From: Devosia neptuniae | GTDB lineage: Bacteria; Pseudomonadota; Alphaproteobacteria; Rhizobiales; Devosiaceae | Reading direction: 5' to 3' | Assembly (NCBI RefSeq): GCF_025452235.1 | Contig: NZ_CP104965.1 | Location: 496,001-560,000, forward strand | DNA length: 64,000 bases | In this document: positions 25,795 through 35,016 of the stretch, in pieces | Numbering within the stretch: position 1 is the first letter of the stretch | Layout of the letters: each line of letters begins with the position of its first letter | Position numbers and translations under genes: made by a program | Notes under the pieces: model-generated | Told to the model about the DNA's origin: nothing | Databases searched by the model: none | The model's input: the letters and a program-made list of their open reading frames with translations, nothing else

Positions 25795-26727
25795 CTAAAC
25801 CACCTGGCTGAGTAGGGGTTCGCCGGCGAAGTGGGCGTCGAGATTGGCGACGAGCATGGCGCCCATGGCGTCGCGGGTTTGTACCGTGGCGCTGCCCTGG
25901 TGGGGGGAGAGGACGACATTGTCGAGGGCGAAGAAGGCTTGGGGGACGCTGGGCTCGTTTTCGAAGACGTCGAGCGCGGCGCCGCCCAGGCCGCCATTCT
26001 GCAGCAGCTCGAGCATGGCCGGCTCGTCCACCAGCGTGCCGCGAGCGACATTGACCAGCATGCCCTTGGGACCCAGGGCGGTGAGAACCTCGCGCGACAC
26101 GATGCGTTCGGTGCCCTTGCCGCCGGGGGCGATGATGACCAGCCAATCGCTGTCGCGGGCCATATCCACCAGGTTATCGTAATAGATATGCGGCTCGGAA
26201 AGCTGGCGGTGGCGGCCGTGATAGACCACGCGCATCTTCATTGCCTGGGCGCGGGAGGCAATTTCCTTGCCGATACGGCCCAGGCCCAGAATGCCCAGGG
26301 TCTTGCCGGTCAGTTCGGAAAACAGCGGCATGCTGGCGCCGGGCTGCCACTTGCCCTGGCGGACATATTGATCGGCCTGGGGAATGCGGCGGGCCAAGGC
26401 GATCATCAGGCCGATGGTGAGCTCGGCCACCGCGTCGTTGAGCACGTCGGGTGTGTTGGTGACGCGGATATTGCGGGCCTTGGCGGCCTTGGTGTCGATA
26501 TTGTCGTAGCCGACGCCGAAGCTGGCGATGATTTCAAGATTGGGCAGCGCATCCATCAGATCGGCCTGCACGCCCGAGCCGGCATGGGCACGGATGCGGG
26601 CGCCGTTTTCGGCTAGCCAGGCCTTTGGGTCGGCCTGTTCGTGCAGTTTATGGACAGTGTAGCGCTGGGCGAGGGCGGCTTCGCAGCTGGCGAGGAGCTT
26701 GCCGGTTTGCAGGATTTCGATGGTCAT
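25795..26727 (-). CDS. D-isomer 2-hydroxyacid dehydrogenase
   Basis: This 310-residue NAD(P)-dependent enzyme is of the GhrB/hydroxypyruvate-glyoxylate reductase group. The nucleotide-binding motif is LGILGLGRIGKEIASRA. The catalytic residues are Arg in NVARGTLVDE, Glu in DVFENEP and His in LSPHQGSAT. GGAGGAG about ten bases before ATG 26727 marks the start, and the longer open frame upstream is not coding-like. The likely reaction is reduction of glyoxylate, hydroxypyruvate or a related 2-keto acid. Confidence 0.92.
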   Translation of the reverse strand: MTIEILQTGKLLASCEAALAQRYTVHKLHEQADPKAWLAENGARIRAHAGSGVQADLMDALPNLEIIASFGVGYDNIDTKAAKARNIRVTNTPDVLNDAVAELTIGLMIALARRIPQADQYVRQGKWQPGASMPLFSELTGKTLGILGLGRIGKEIASRAQAMKMRVVYHGRHRQLSEPHIYYDNLVDMARDSDWLVIIAPGGKGTERIVSREVLTALGPKGMLVNVARGTLVDEPAMLELLQNGGLGGAALDVFENEPSVPQAFFALDNVVLSPHQGSATVQTRDAMGAMLVANLDAHFAGEPLLSQVV

Positions 26728-26926
26728 GAATGGGGCTCCTCCCGGTGGTGTTTGGCGGCAGCATAATGGGCATGATGGGTATCGCAAGCCCTGTAGAAGG
26801 CGATCCGTCAGGTGGGGCTCACGCGGTGGCGTCTTGCGATTGTCGCGCTGAGCGGCTGGACGGCTGCGTACAAATGTGTAGCAATGTGAAGGCGATGGGC
26901 TAAGCCGTAACACCACGCGGAGCATA

Positions 26927-28348
26927 ATGGCCGAAACTGCGCCGTTCGATGAAATGTACAATGCGGATGGTTCTGTCCGCGAACCTTATCGGGCCCTGAA
27001 CGCCTGGCTGGAGGAACAGCCCGACAAAGCCCTGACCTTGATGCAATCGGATGCGGAAGCGATTTTCCGCAAGCTGGGCATCACCTTTGCGGTTTACGGC
27101 TCGGAAGAAGGCACCGAAAAGGTCATCCCGTTCGATGTGATTCCGCGCATCATCGCGGCACAGGAATGGCGCAAGCTCTCCAAGGGGATCGAGCAGCGCG
27201 TCAAGGCACTCAACGCGTTTTTGTATGACATCTATCACCGCCAGGAAATTCTGAAGGCGGGGCGCATTCCCGAAAAGCTGATCCTGCAGAATGCCGCCTT
27301 TGCCCCCGAAATGATGGGGCTGGAGCCGGCCAAGGGCGTTTATGCCCATATTATCGGGGTCGATATCGTGCGGGTGGGACCGGACGAATATTACGTGCTG
27401 GAAGACAATCTGCGCACGCCGTCGGGGGTCAGCTATATGCTGGAAGACCGTGAGGCGATGATGCAACTGGCGCCCGACCTGTTCCACCGCTGCAAGGTAG
27501 CACCGGTGGAAACTTACCCGGAAAACCTGCGGCGGACGCTAGAAAGCGTGGCGCCCGCCAGCGCGGGGCAGTCGCCCAATATCGCGGTACTGACGCCGGG
27601 CATTTATAACTCGGCCTATTTCGAGCATTCGTTCCTGGCCGACCAGATGGGCGCCCAGCTCTGCGAGGGGCCGGACCTGTTTGTCGATGGCGGCAAGGTT
27701 TACATGCGGACGACGACCGGACCGGAGCGGGTAGATGTGATCTATCGCCGGATCGACGACGATTATCTCGACCCCCTTACCTTCCGGCCTGATTCCATGC
27801 TGGGCGTGCCGGGCCTGTTCAACGCCTATCGGGCGGGCAATGTGACGCTGGTCAATGCGCCGGGAACCGGGATTGCCGATGACAAGGCGGTCTATACCTA
27901 TGTGCCCGAAATCATCGAATTCTATCTCGGGGAAAAGGCGCTGCTGAACAATGTGCCGACCTATAATTGCACCGACGAGGAGCAGCGCAATTGGGTGCTG
28001 GCCAATATTGCTGATCTCGTGGTCAAGGAAGTGCATGGCTCGGGCGGCTATGGGATGATGGTGGGGCCGACCTCGACCAAGGCCATGCATGCCGAGTTCA
28101 AAAAGAAGATCGAAGCGCGGCCGGACAATTACATCGTGCAGCCGACCTTGGCGCTCTCGACCTGCCCCACTTACGTCAATGCCGGGGTGGCGCCGCGCCA
28201 TGTGGATTTGCGGCCCTATGTGCTGGTGGGCGACAAGGTGCGGATCACGCCGGGCGGGTTGACGCGGGTGGCGCTGAAAAAGGGCTCGCTGGTGGTCAAT
28301 TCGAGCCAGGGCGGCGGGACCAAGGATACGTGGGTGCTGGAAGATTGA
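26927..28348 (+). CDS. Circularly permuted ATP-grasp protein (DUF404/DUF407 type)
   Basis: This 473-residue protein is of the cpATP-grasp group found with alpha-E and transglutaminase genes. Landmarks are FDVIPRIIAAQEW near residue 70, GVDIVRVGPDEYYVLEDNLRTPSGVSYM, KVYMRTTTGPERVDVIYRRIDDD and VKEVHGSGGYGMMVGP. The family is predicted to form amide or peptide bonds with ATP. GGAG precedes ATG 26927. It leads the three-gene set with 28524 and 29487, separated from the second gene by a repeat. The product is unknown. Confidence 0.92.
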   Translation: MAETAPFDEMYNADGSVREPYRALNAWLEEQPDKALTLMQSDAEAIFRKLGITFAVYGSEEGTEKVIPFDVIPRIIAAQEWRKLSKGIEQRVKALNAFLYDIYHRQEILKAGRIPEKLILQNAAFAPEMMGLEPAKGVYAHIIGVDIVRVGPDEYYVLEDNLRTPSGVSYMLEDREAMMQLAPDLFHRCKVAPVETYPENLRRTLESVAPASAGQSPNIAVLTPGIYNSAYFEHSFLADQMGAQLCEGPDLFVDGGKVYMRTTTGPERVDVIYRRIDDDYLDPLTFRPDSMLGVPGLFNAYRAGNVTLVNAPGTGIADDKAVYTYVPEIIEFYLGEKALLNNVPTYNCTDEEQRNWVLANIADLVVKEVHGSGGYGMMVGPTSTKAMHAEFKKKIEARPDNYIVQPTLALSTCPTYVNAGVAPRHVDLRPYVLVGDKVRITPGGLTRVALKKGSLVVNSSQGGGTKDTWVLED

Positions 28349-28379
28349 TGATGAGCCCCATGTTTGGCGTGTTTGACGA

Positions 28380-28518
28380 GACTACCCCCACCCCCGCTTT
28401 TTCGCTGCAAGCGAAAAAAAGCTGACCTCCCCACAGGGGGAGGGAACCGCACTGTGCCCGCCTGAGCCGCAATGCCCTCTTCTCCCTCCCCCTTGTGGGG
28501 AGGGCCGGGGTGGGGGTG
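28380..28518. repeat. Large inverted repeat inside the ATP-grasp/alpha-E operon
   Basis: The arms CTACCCCCACCCCCGC... and ...GGGGTGGGGGTGCGG flank two smaller units (CTCCCCACAGGGGGAGGG and CCCTCCCCCTTGTGGGGAGGG). There is also an A/T-rich hairpin GCTTTTTCGCT-GCA-AGCGAAAAAAAGC. The repeat fills the 175-base spacer and ends at the ribosome site of the next gene. Confidence 0.7.
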
Positions 28519-28523
28519 CGGCC

Positions 28524-29471
28524 ATGATGCTGGGACGGACGGCACAAAATCTGTTCTGGCTATCGCGCTATGTGGAGCGGGCGGAGAATATGGCGCGGTT
28601 GCTGGAGGTCGGCTATCGCATGAGCCTGACCAGCCGGCGCGAGGGCGGGTCGAGCGAGCATTTGATGTCGATGATGCAGGCGGCGGAGGTCGATGAGGCG
28701 TTTGCCGCCAAGCACAAGACGGCCGATGTGGATACGGTCGCGCATTTCATGATGTTCGACCCGGATAATTCGAGCTCGGTCTATTCGTGCCTGCAGGCGG
28801 CGCGGACCAATGCGCGCTCGGTGCGCACCGCCATCACCACCGATATGTGGGAGAGCATGAACGGGGCGTGGCTGGAATATTCCCAGATCAAGCCGCGCGA
28901 TGTGCGGGGGGCCAAGCTCTTGGGCCTGTTGCAATGGGTGAAGCAGCGCAGCCATGAATTCCGCGGGGCGCTGCTGGGTACGATTTTGCGCGACGATGGC
29001 TTCGCATTTCTGCAGGCGGGCAATTTCGTGGAGCGGGCGGATAATACGGCGCGCATCCTGGACATGAAATATTATGTGCTGCTGCCGCGCGCCACGCTGG
29101 TGGGGGGCGATCTCGATATTCAGCAATGGACGCTGATCTTGCGGGCGGCCTCGGCGCATCGCAGCTATCGGCATGTCTATCACGACCGCTACAAGGCGCA
29201 GAATATCGCCGATTTCCTGATCCTGCGGCCGGAAATGCCGCGCTCGCTGAATTTTTGTGCGCAATTCGTGCAGCAGAATCTCAATCTGCTGGCCGATTTT
29301 TATGGGCGCCAGCAGGCCTGCCAGGAGGCGGCGAGCCAATTGCTGGCCATGGTGGAGGACACCAGCATGGAAAAGATCTTCACCCATGGGCTGCATGAAT
29401 TCCTCACCGAATTCATTGCTCGCAACAACCGGGTGACCGATGCGCTGTCCGAAAGCTACAATTTCTATTAA
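28524..29471 (+). CDS. Alpha-E domain protein (DUF403)
   Basis: This 315-residue, all-helical protein has the family start MLGRTAQNLFWLSRYVERAENMARLLEV and the internal motif GNFVERADNTARILDMKYY. That motif repeats the first (ER-A-N-AR). The domain always travels with the ATP-grasp and transglutaminase proteins of this cluster. A biochemical activity is not established as far as I know. ATG 28524 or 28527 may be used. The stop lies 15 bases before the next start, so the two are cotranscribed. Confidence 0.93.
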   Translation: MMLGRTAQNLFWLSRYVERAENMARLLEVGYRMSLTSRREGGSSEHLMSMMQAAEVDEAFAAKHKTADVDTVAHFMMFDPDNSSSVYSCLQAARTNARSVRTAITTDMWESMNGAWLEYSQIKPRDVRGAKLLGLLQWVKQRSHEFRGALLGTILRDDGFAFLQAGNFVERADNTARILDMKYYVLLPRATLVGGDLDIQQWTLILRAASAHRSYRHVYHDRYKAQNIADFLILRPEMPRSLNFCAQFVQQNLNLLADFYGRQQACQEAASQLLAMVEDTSMEKIFTHGLHEFLTEFIARNNRVTDALSESYNFY

Positions 29472-29486
29472 CCGGGTCCGGTCTTG

Positions 29487-30293
29487 ATGCGCATTGCCAT
29501 ACGCCACCAGCTCAGCGTGACACCGCCGGCGGGCACGGCCAACGCCGTGCTGCAATTGCTGCTGACGCCGCAAAGCGGACCGACGCAAACCGTAGAAAGC
29601 TGGAGCGTCGAAATGGCGGGGATCGGCAATGCCGGCCGCTTTAGCGACGCCTATGGCAATATCGCGCATCTGGTGAACCAGAGCCGGCCCGAAGGGGACC
29701 TAGTGGTGACAGTCAAGGGCGTGATCGAGACGACCGACCGGCATGGCGTGCTCGGAAGGGTCGGGGGTGAACCGGTGCCGGCGCTCTATCGCCGGGTGAC
29801 GCCGCTGACCAAGGCCCCGGTTACGCTCTATGGCAAATATCGCAATGCGCGGGAAAGCCGGCTCGATGTGCTGCATGGGCTGATGGCGCGGGTGGGCGAA
29901 ATGCTGGGCACCGATGAAGCGCCGGCGCAGAGCCAGATGCAGGCCGATGGCGGGCAGAGCCAGAGCCAGGGCGGGGTGGACAAGCCCCTGCCCCCGGCCA
30001 GCGATTATGCGCATAGCTTTGTCGGCGGCGCGCGGGCGCTCGATATTCCGGCGCGCTATGTAACGGGCTATCTGGTGGACGCCGAGGATGGCGTGGCCGC
30101 GTTCCATGCCTGGGCGGAAGCCTTTGACGACGGGTTGGGCTGGATCGGGTTCGATCCGCGGCTGCAGATGTGCCCCACCGACCGGCATGTGCGGCTGGCA
30201 GCGGGGCTGGACGGGCTCTCGACGCAACCCCTGCGGCTGGTGCCGGCGGGGGATGGGGTCAAAGAGATCGAGATCAGCGTCGCGGCGGCTTAA
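29487..30293 (+). CDS. Transglutaminase-like cysteine peptidase family protein
   Basis: This 268-residue protein has an N-terminal beta domain and a transglutaminase core. Near residues 170-235 it has DYAHSFVGGARALDIPARYVTGYL, with the catalytic Cys replaced or shifted (no Cys before ARALDIPAR). The His/Asp region is AFHAWAEAFDDGLGWIGFDPRLQ. In typical members the core reads GVCRDFAH; here the aligned stretch has no Cys, so catalysis may be lost. ATG 29487 is preferred to TTG 29484. The stop shares bases with the convergent AEC gene stop. It completes the three-gene cluster. Confidence 0.85.
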   Translation: MRIAIRHQLSVTPPAGTANAVLQLLLTPQSGPTQTVESWSVEMAGIGNAGRFSDAYGNIAHLVNQSRPEGDLVVTVKGVIETTDRHGVLGRVGGEPVPALYRRVTPLTKAPVTLYGKYRNARESRLDVLHGLMARVGEMLGTDEAPAQSQMQADGGQSQSQGGVDKPLPPASDYAHSFVGGARALDIPARYVTGYLVDAEDGVAAFHAWAEAFDDGLGWIGFDPRLQMCPTDRHVRLAAGLDGLSTQPLRLVPAGDGVKEIEISVAAA

Positions 30294-31225
30294 AGGCTCA
30301 GAATATAGAGCCAGCCCGAAATTGTGACTGCCGAGGCCAGGGTGGTGATCAGCACCGTATTGGTGGCGACGCTGACGCTGCGATTGTAATAGGTGGCAAA
30401 GATATAGGCGTTGACCCCGACCGGCATGGCGGAGAGCAGGATGCCGTAGCGGGCGATGGCCATGTCGACATGGAACACCCAGATCATCAAGCCATAGGCG
30501 ATGGCGGGGTGGAGGATCAGCTTGATGGAGGAAGCGACCAGTGCGTGCTTCCAGCTGTCGCTGAGCTTATATTCATTAAGCGCGCCGCCGACGCCGAACA
30601 GGGCGGCGGGGACCACGGCCTGGCTCATCATGACGAAGAAGGCTTCGGCCGGCTCGATCAGGGTGACGCCGGCGAAGGAGGCAATCATGCCCGCCGCAAT
30701 GCCCCAGATCAGCGGATTGGAGCCGACGCGCTTGCCGGCGACGATGAGGGTTTTGCCCAGGGATTGGCCATCGCGGCGGACCAATTCCATGGTGACCATG
30801 CCGATGGTGAGCAGGATCGCGCCATGGAGGCCAATGATAGAGAGCGTGACCGGGAGCGCTTCAGGGCCATAGGCGCGCTGGATGATGGGCAGGCCGACCA
30901 GCACCGTATTGGTGAAGGTGCCTGAAAAGGCGGCGGAGACGCCCTCGCCCGGGCGGGTGCGGAAGAATTTGATGGCGATGAAGATGCCGAGGGCAAAGCA
31001 GACCAGCGCGCCGGCATAGAAGGGCACGATGATGGCGAGGTTGAACGCCGAGCGGAAATCGCTGGTGAGCAGGGAATGAAACAGCAGGCAGGGCGTCGCG
31101 AAATTGTTCACGAAGGCGATTAGGCTCTTGATGCCATCGGCGGGGAACAGGCGGAAGCGCACGGCGCCATAGCCAAGCGCCATCAGGGCAAAAACCGGGG
31201 CAATAACGGTGATGATGGCGAGCAT
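30290..31225 (-). CDS. AEC family transporter (auxin efflux carrier type)
   Basis: This 311-residue membrane protein has ten hydrophobic segments in two inverted halves: N-terminal IITVIAPVFALMALGYGAVRF and C-terminal MPVGVNAYIFATYYNRSV. This is the AEC/PIN-like fold that exports or imports small organic acids such as malonate. It is convergent with the transglutaminase gene (shared TTAA stops) and divergent from glpD. A 17-base motif shared with the uxaC promoter lies 63 bases before its start. Confidence 0.88.
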   Translation of the reverse strand: MLAIITVIAPVFALMALGYGAVRFRLFPADGIKSLIAFVNNFATPCLLFHSLLTSDFRSAFNLAIIVPFYAGALVCFALGIFIAIKFFRTRPGEGVSAAFSGTFTNTVLVGLPIIQRAYGPEALPVTLSIIGLHGAILLTIGMVTMELVRRDGQSLGKTLIVAGKRVGSNPLIWGIAAGMIASFAGVTLIEPAEAFFVMMSQAVVPAALFGVGGALNEYKLSDSWKHALVASSIKLILHPAIAYGLMIWVFHVDMAIARYGILLSAMPVGVNAYIFATYYNRSVSVATNTVLITTLASAVTISGWLYILSL

Positions 31226-31287
31226 GGCCGGGACCCGGGGCCGAAGGACACAACTGCCCTAGCCTGTCGCGTCGCATGGGTCAACTT

Positions 31288-31304
31288 GATCTTGTATGGA
31301 AGAT
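31288..31304. promoter_or_regulatory. Candidate operator GATCTTGTATGGAAGAT, shared with the uxaC promoter
   Basis: This 17-mer matches 38468-38484 (read on the minus strand) at 16 of 17 positions and has partly palindromic ends (ATCT...AGAT). It lies between the divergent AEC transporter and glpD genes. A GntR/FadR-type repressor is my guess; the controlled direction is unknown. Confidence 0.4.
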
Positions 31305-31319
31305 TAGCAGCCTTTCAAA

Positions 31320-31357
31320 ACGAAATCACTTCGCGTAGAAACGAAAGCATAACGAAA
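31320..31357 (+). promoter_or_regulatory. Three direct ACGAAA repeats ahead of glpD (candidate GlpR operator)
   Basis: ACGAAA occurs at 31320, 31341 and 31352, spacings of 21 and 11 bases, close to two and one helical turns. DeoR-family GlpR regulators of alphaproteobacteria bind direct TTTCG-type repeats, which is the reverse complement. The last copy ends 12 bases before the glpD ATG. Confidence 0.5.
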
Positions 31358-31369
31358 GAGGCTGCAGCG

Positions 31370-32854
31370 ATGACCGAGCAAGTCGATGTGTTTGTGATTG
31401 GCGGGGGCATTAATGGCGCCAGCGTTGCCCGCGATGCGGTGGGACGCGGCTATTCGGTGATGCTGGCCGAGATGCATGACCTGGCCTCGGGCACCTCATC
31501 GGCGGCGACCAAGCTGGTGCATGGTGGGCTGCGCTATCTCGAGCATTATGAATTCCGGCTGGTGCATGAAGCCCTGGCCGAGCGCGAAGTGCTGTGGGCC
31601 AATGCGCCGCACATCATCAAGCCGCTGCGGTTCGTGCTGCCGCATCACAAGGGGCTGCGGCCGGCGATGGTGCTGCGGGCGGGCCTCGCCATGTATGATT
31701 ATATGGGCGGGCGACGCCTGTTGCCACCGACCAAGACGCTGGACCTGACGCGAAACGAAGTGGGCAAGCCGCTGAAGCCCGGCTATCGGCTGGGGTTTGA
31801 ATATTCCGATTGCTGGGTGGACGATGCGCGGTTTGTGGTGCTCAACGCGCGCGACGCGGCGGATCGGGGCGCTATTGTGCAGGTGCGGACCAAGGTGACG
31901 AGCGCAAGGCGGGATGCCGGTGGCTGGACCGTGGAACTGGATGGCGAAGGTGGGCGCCAGAGCGTGCGGGCCAAGCTGGTGGTCAATGCGGCGGGGCCGT
32001 GGGTGGATAGCGTCATCAATGGCACGATGGGCAAGAATGGCGCGCATAATGTGCGGCTGGTCAAAGGCAGCCATATCGTGGTGAACAAGCTATATGACCA
32101 TGACCGCTGCTATATTTTCCAGAATGCGGATGGGCGGATCATTTTCGCCATTCCCTATGAGGGCGATTTCACGCTGATCGGCACGACCGACGAGGATTAT
32201 GCCGGCGACCCCAAGGATGTGGCCATTTCGGATCGGGAGACGGATTATCTCTGCGCGGCGGCGAGCGAATATTTCGCCAAGCCGGTGAGCCGGGGCGACA
32301 TTGTCTGGACCTATTCGGGGGTGCGGCCGCTGTTCGACGATGGGGCGAGCGCGGCGCAGGAAGCCACGCGCGATTATGTGCTCAAGGTGGATGGCGACGC
32401 CCAGAGTGGCGCGGCAATCAATGTGTTTGGCGGCAAGCTGACCACATCGCGGCGGCTGGCCGAGTCGGTGCTGGAGAAGATCGAGGGCGTGCTGGGCAAG
32501 AGGGGTCCGGCCTGGACCAAGGTGAGCAAGCTGCCGGGCGGGGAATTCGAGCCGCTGTCGTTCGAGGCCGAAGTGCGGCGGCTGCACAAGGATTATGCCG
32601 GGATGCCCGATGGGCTGGTGCGGCGGCTGATGCGGCTTTATGGCACAAAGGCGCGGGTGATATTGGGCGCGGCCGCCGATGTCGGCGGGCTGGGGCGGCA
32701 TTTCGGGGCGGATTTGTATCAGGCCGAGGTGGATTACCTGATGGCCCACGAATGGGCGCGGGTGGGCCAGGATGTGCTGTGGCGGAGGACCAAGCTGGGG
32801 CTGCGGATGAGTGCGGATGAGGCGGTGGAATTGGATGGGTATATGGCGGGCTAG
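31370..32854 (+). CDS. glpD: Glycerol-3-phosphate dehydrogenase (aerobic, FAD)
   Basis: This 494-residue flavoprotein oxidises sn-glycerol 3-phosphate to dihydroxyacetone phosphate at the membrane and passes electrons to quinone. The FAD motif is VDVFVIGGGINGASVARDA at the N-terminus. The DAO-domain signatures GTSSAATKLVHGGLRYLEHYEF and SGVRPLFDDG are visible, along with the C-terminal DAO_C domain. ATG 31370 has AAAGAGG eight bases ahead. glpK follows on the same strand, giving a glycerol catabolic unit. The upstream ACGAAA repeats suggest GlpR control. Confidence 0.95.
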   Translation: MTEQVDVFVIGGGINGASVARDAVGRGYSVMLAEMHDLASGTSSAATKLVHGGLRYLEHYEFRLVHEALAEREVLWANAPHIIKPLRFVLPHHKGLRPAMVLRAGLAMYDYMGGRRLLPPTKTLDLTRNEVGKPLKPGYRLGFEYSDCWVDDARFVVLNARDAADRGAIVQVRTKVTSARRDAGGWTVELDGEGGRQSVRAKLVVNAAGPWVDSVINGTMGKNGAHNVRLVKGSHIVVNKLYDHDRCYIFQNADGRIIFAIPYEGDFTLIGTTDEDYAGDPKDVAISDRETDYLCAAASEYFAKPVSRGDIVWTYSGVRPLFDDGASAAQEATRDYVLKVDGDAQSGAAINVFGGKLTTSRRLAESVLEKIEGVLGKRGPAWTKVSKLPGGEFEPLSFEAEVRRLHKDYAGMPDGLVRRLMRLYGTKARVILGAAADVGGLGRHFGADLYQAEVDYLMAHEWARVGQDVLWRRTKLGLRMSADEAVELDGYMAG

Positions 32855-32918
32855 CTAGCCTTCCGTCTCCCCTTGTGGGAGAGGGGAAGAAAGAAAGACA
32901 AGCTCGGTTGGAGGAATA

Positions 32919-34406
32919 ATGAGCGGATATATTCTGGCGATCGATCAGGGGACGACGTCGAGCCGGGCGATTGTGTTTGGCGCGGATCGCAAGATTGCCG
33001 GGTCGGGGCAGAAGGAATTTACCCAGATTTTTCCGCGCGACGGCTGGGTGGAGCATGACCCCGAAGAAATCTGGGAGAGTGTGGTCTGGGCGGTCAAAGA
33101 GGCGCTGAAGGCGGCCAAGATTGAGGCGGCGGATGTGTCGGCGATTGGCATTACCAATCAGCGCGAGACGACGCTGATCTGGGACCGGCAGACGGGCAAG
33201 CCCATTTACAATGCCATTGTGTGGCAGGACCGGCGGACGGCGGCGTTTTGCGCCAAGCTCAAGGCGGCGGGCCATGAAAAGGCGATTACCAAAAAGACCG
33301 GGTTGCTGCTCGACCCCTATTTTTCCGGCACGAAAGTGCGCTGGCTGCTGGACAATGTGAAAGGCGCCCGCAAGCGCGCCGAAAAGGGCGAGCTGGCCTT
33401 CGGCACGGTGGATTCTTTCCTGATCTGGCGGCTGACCGGCGGCAAACGGCATGTGACTGACGCGACCAATGCGGGGCGTACGCTGCTGTTCGATATCGGC
33501 AAAAACCGTTGGGACAAGGGCCTGCTGGAGCTGTTCGAAGTGCCGGCGGCTTTGTTGCCGGAAGTGGAGGATTGCGCGGCCGATTTCGGGGTGACCGAGG
33601 CTGAATTGTTCGGCGCGGCAATCCCGATTCTGGGGGTGGCGGGCGACCAGCATGCGGCGACGATCGGGCAGGCCTGTTTTGAGCCGGGCATGCTCAAATC
33701 GACCTATGGCACGGGGTGTTTTGCGCTGCTTAATACCGGCAAGGACATGGTGGCGAGCAAGAACCGGCTGCTGACCACCATCGCCTATCGGCTGGATGGG
33801 CAGACCACTTATGCGCTGGAAGGCTCGATCTTTATCGCCGGGGCGGCGGTGCAGTGGATCCGCGATGGGCTGAAGCTGGTCAAGCATGCCAGCGAGACCG
33901 GGCCGCTGGCGCAGAGCGCCGATCCGAGCCAGCATGTCTATATGGTGCCCGCCTTTGTGGGGCTGGGGGCGCCCTGGTGGGATGCCGAGGCGCGCGGGGC
34001 GATTTATGGGCTGACGCGCAATTCGGGGCCGGCGGAAATCGCCCGGGCGGCGCTGGAGGCGGTTTGCTACCAGACGCTGGACCTGCTGGCGGCGATGCGC
34101 AAGGACTGGAAGGGCGGGCAGGACACGGTGCTGCGCGTGGATGGCGGCATGGTGGCGTCGGACTGGACCATGCAGTTTCTCGCCGATGTGCTGGACGCGC
34201 CGGTGGACCGGCCGACTATTCTGGAGACCACGGCGCTGGGCGCGGCGTGGCTGGCCGGATCACGGGCGGGGGTGTGGCCGGGGATGGCTGAATTTGCCGA
34301 GAGCTGGGCGCGAGACCGCCGGTTTGAGCCGAAAATGGCGGCGGCGGAACGCAAGGGCAAGATTAGGGGTTGGGATGCGGCGGTGCGGCGGACGCTGAGT
34401 TCGTAA
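32919..34406 (+). CDS. glpK: Glycerol kinase
   Basis: This 495-residue FGGY-family kinase makes glycerol 3-phosphate for GlpD. The phosphate-1 loop is [20 protein letters not shown] signature 1 lies near [18 protein letters not shown], and ADP-binding GCFALLNTG and [17 protein letters not shown] are both present. GGAGG stands six bases before the ATG. The 64-base spacer after glpD has a CTCCCCTTGTGGGAGAGGGG hairpin. No glycerol facilitator gene is adjacent. Confidence 0.96.
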   Translation: MSGYILAIDQGTTSSRAIVFGADRKIAGSGQKEFTQIFPRDGWVEHDPEEIWESVVWAVKEALKAAKIEAADVSAIGITNQRETTLIWDRQTGKPIYNAIVWQDRRTAAFCAKLKAAGHEKAITKKTGLLLDPYFSGTKVRWLLDNVKGARKRAEKGELAFGTVDSFLIWRLTGGKRHVTDATNAGRTLLFDIGKNRWDKGLLELFEVPAALLPEVEDCAADFGVTEAELFGAAIPILGVAGDQHAATIGQACFEPGMLKSTYGTGCFALLNTGKDMVASKNRLLTTIAYRLDGQTTYALEGSIFIAGAAVQWIRDGLKLVKHASETGPLAQSADPSQHVYMVPAFVGLGAPWWDAEARGAIYGLTRNSGPAEIARAALEAVCYQTLDLLAAMRKDWKGGQDTVLRVDGGMVASDWTMQFLADVLDAPVDRPTILETTALGAAWLAGSRAGVWPGMAEFAESWARDRRFEPKMAAAERKGKIRGWDAAVRRTLSS

Positions 34407-34435
34407 GGTCCCCTGCCCACTTAGGGAGACGCGGC

Positions 34436-34828
34436 ATGGATCGGGTCAGCGGCGGGTGCCTGTGCGGCAGAGTGCGGTTTGTGGCGTCGGGGCCGCCCTA
34501 TCGGGTGGGGCTTTGCCACTGCCTTGAGTGCCGCAAGCATCATGGGGCGCTGTTTCATGCCTCGGCGATCTTTCCGCAGGATGCGGTGGCGATCGAGGGC
34601 GAGGTTCGCGATTATGCGGGGCGGTTTTTCTGTCCCAATTGCGGCTCGTCGGTATTTTCGCGCAGTGGGGATGAGGTTGAGGTGAACCTGGGGGCGCTGG
34701 ATGAGATTGATCAGTTCAGGCCGAGTTATGAATTGTGGACTGTTCGGCGGGAGGGATGGCTGCCGAGGTTTGCGGGGTTGAGGGGGTATGAGCGGGATCG
34801 GGAGGGTACGGGGCGGACAGAGGATTAG
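34436..34828 (+). CDS. GFA (glutathione-dependent formaldehyde-activating)-like zinc protein
   Basis: This 130-residue CENP-V/GFA domain protein has zinc-binding Cys clusters GGCLCGRVRF, LCHCLECRKHHG and FFCPNCGSS. GFA enzymes add formaldehyde to glutathione, but most short members have no proven activity. ATG 34436 is preferred, with GGGAG seven bases upstream, over a longer frame that overlaps glpK. It may be the last gene of the glp unit by position only. Confidence 0.85.
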   Translation: MDRVSGGCLCGRVRFVASGPPYRVGLCHCLECRKHHGALFHASAIFPQDAVAIEGEVRDYAGRFFCPNCGSSVFSRSGDEVEVNLGALDEIDQFRPSYELWTVRREGWLPRFAGLRGYERDREGTGRTED

Positions 34829-34841
34829 GCACACAGCCTTC

Positions 34842-34986
34842 CTTCTCCCCCCTGTGGGAGAAGGTGCCCGCAGGGCGGATGAGGGGTCGCTTTCTAGGTT
34901 TCTGGCATGGGCGGGCGCAGAACCCCTCACCCTGTCATTTCTTCTGGACGAAGAAATGCCGTCCCTCTCCCACAAGGGGCGAGGGT
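34842..34986. repeat. Modular palindromic repeat cluster, copy A
   Basis: A CTTCTCCC/GGGAGAAGG hairpin (from 34842) is followed by an 87-base unit (34900-34986) that matches 36812-36899. The unit contains the stem CATTTCTTC-TGGAC-GAAGAAATG and CCCTCTCCC/GGGGCGAGGG segments. The gap 34829-35016 holds no gene. Confidence 0.75.
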
Positions 34987-35016
34987 GGGCCCGGTGGGGG
35001 GACGAGGTCGTGCCCG

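Noticed and set aside
28349..28523. CRISPR-like repeats in the ATP-grasp operon spacer
   Set aside because: The units are nested inverted repeats of unequal length without regular spacers; no cas gene occurs in the window.
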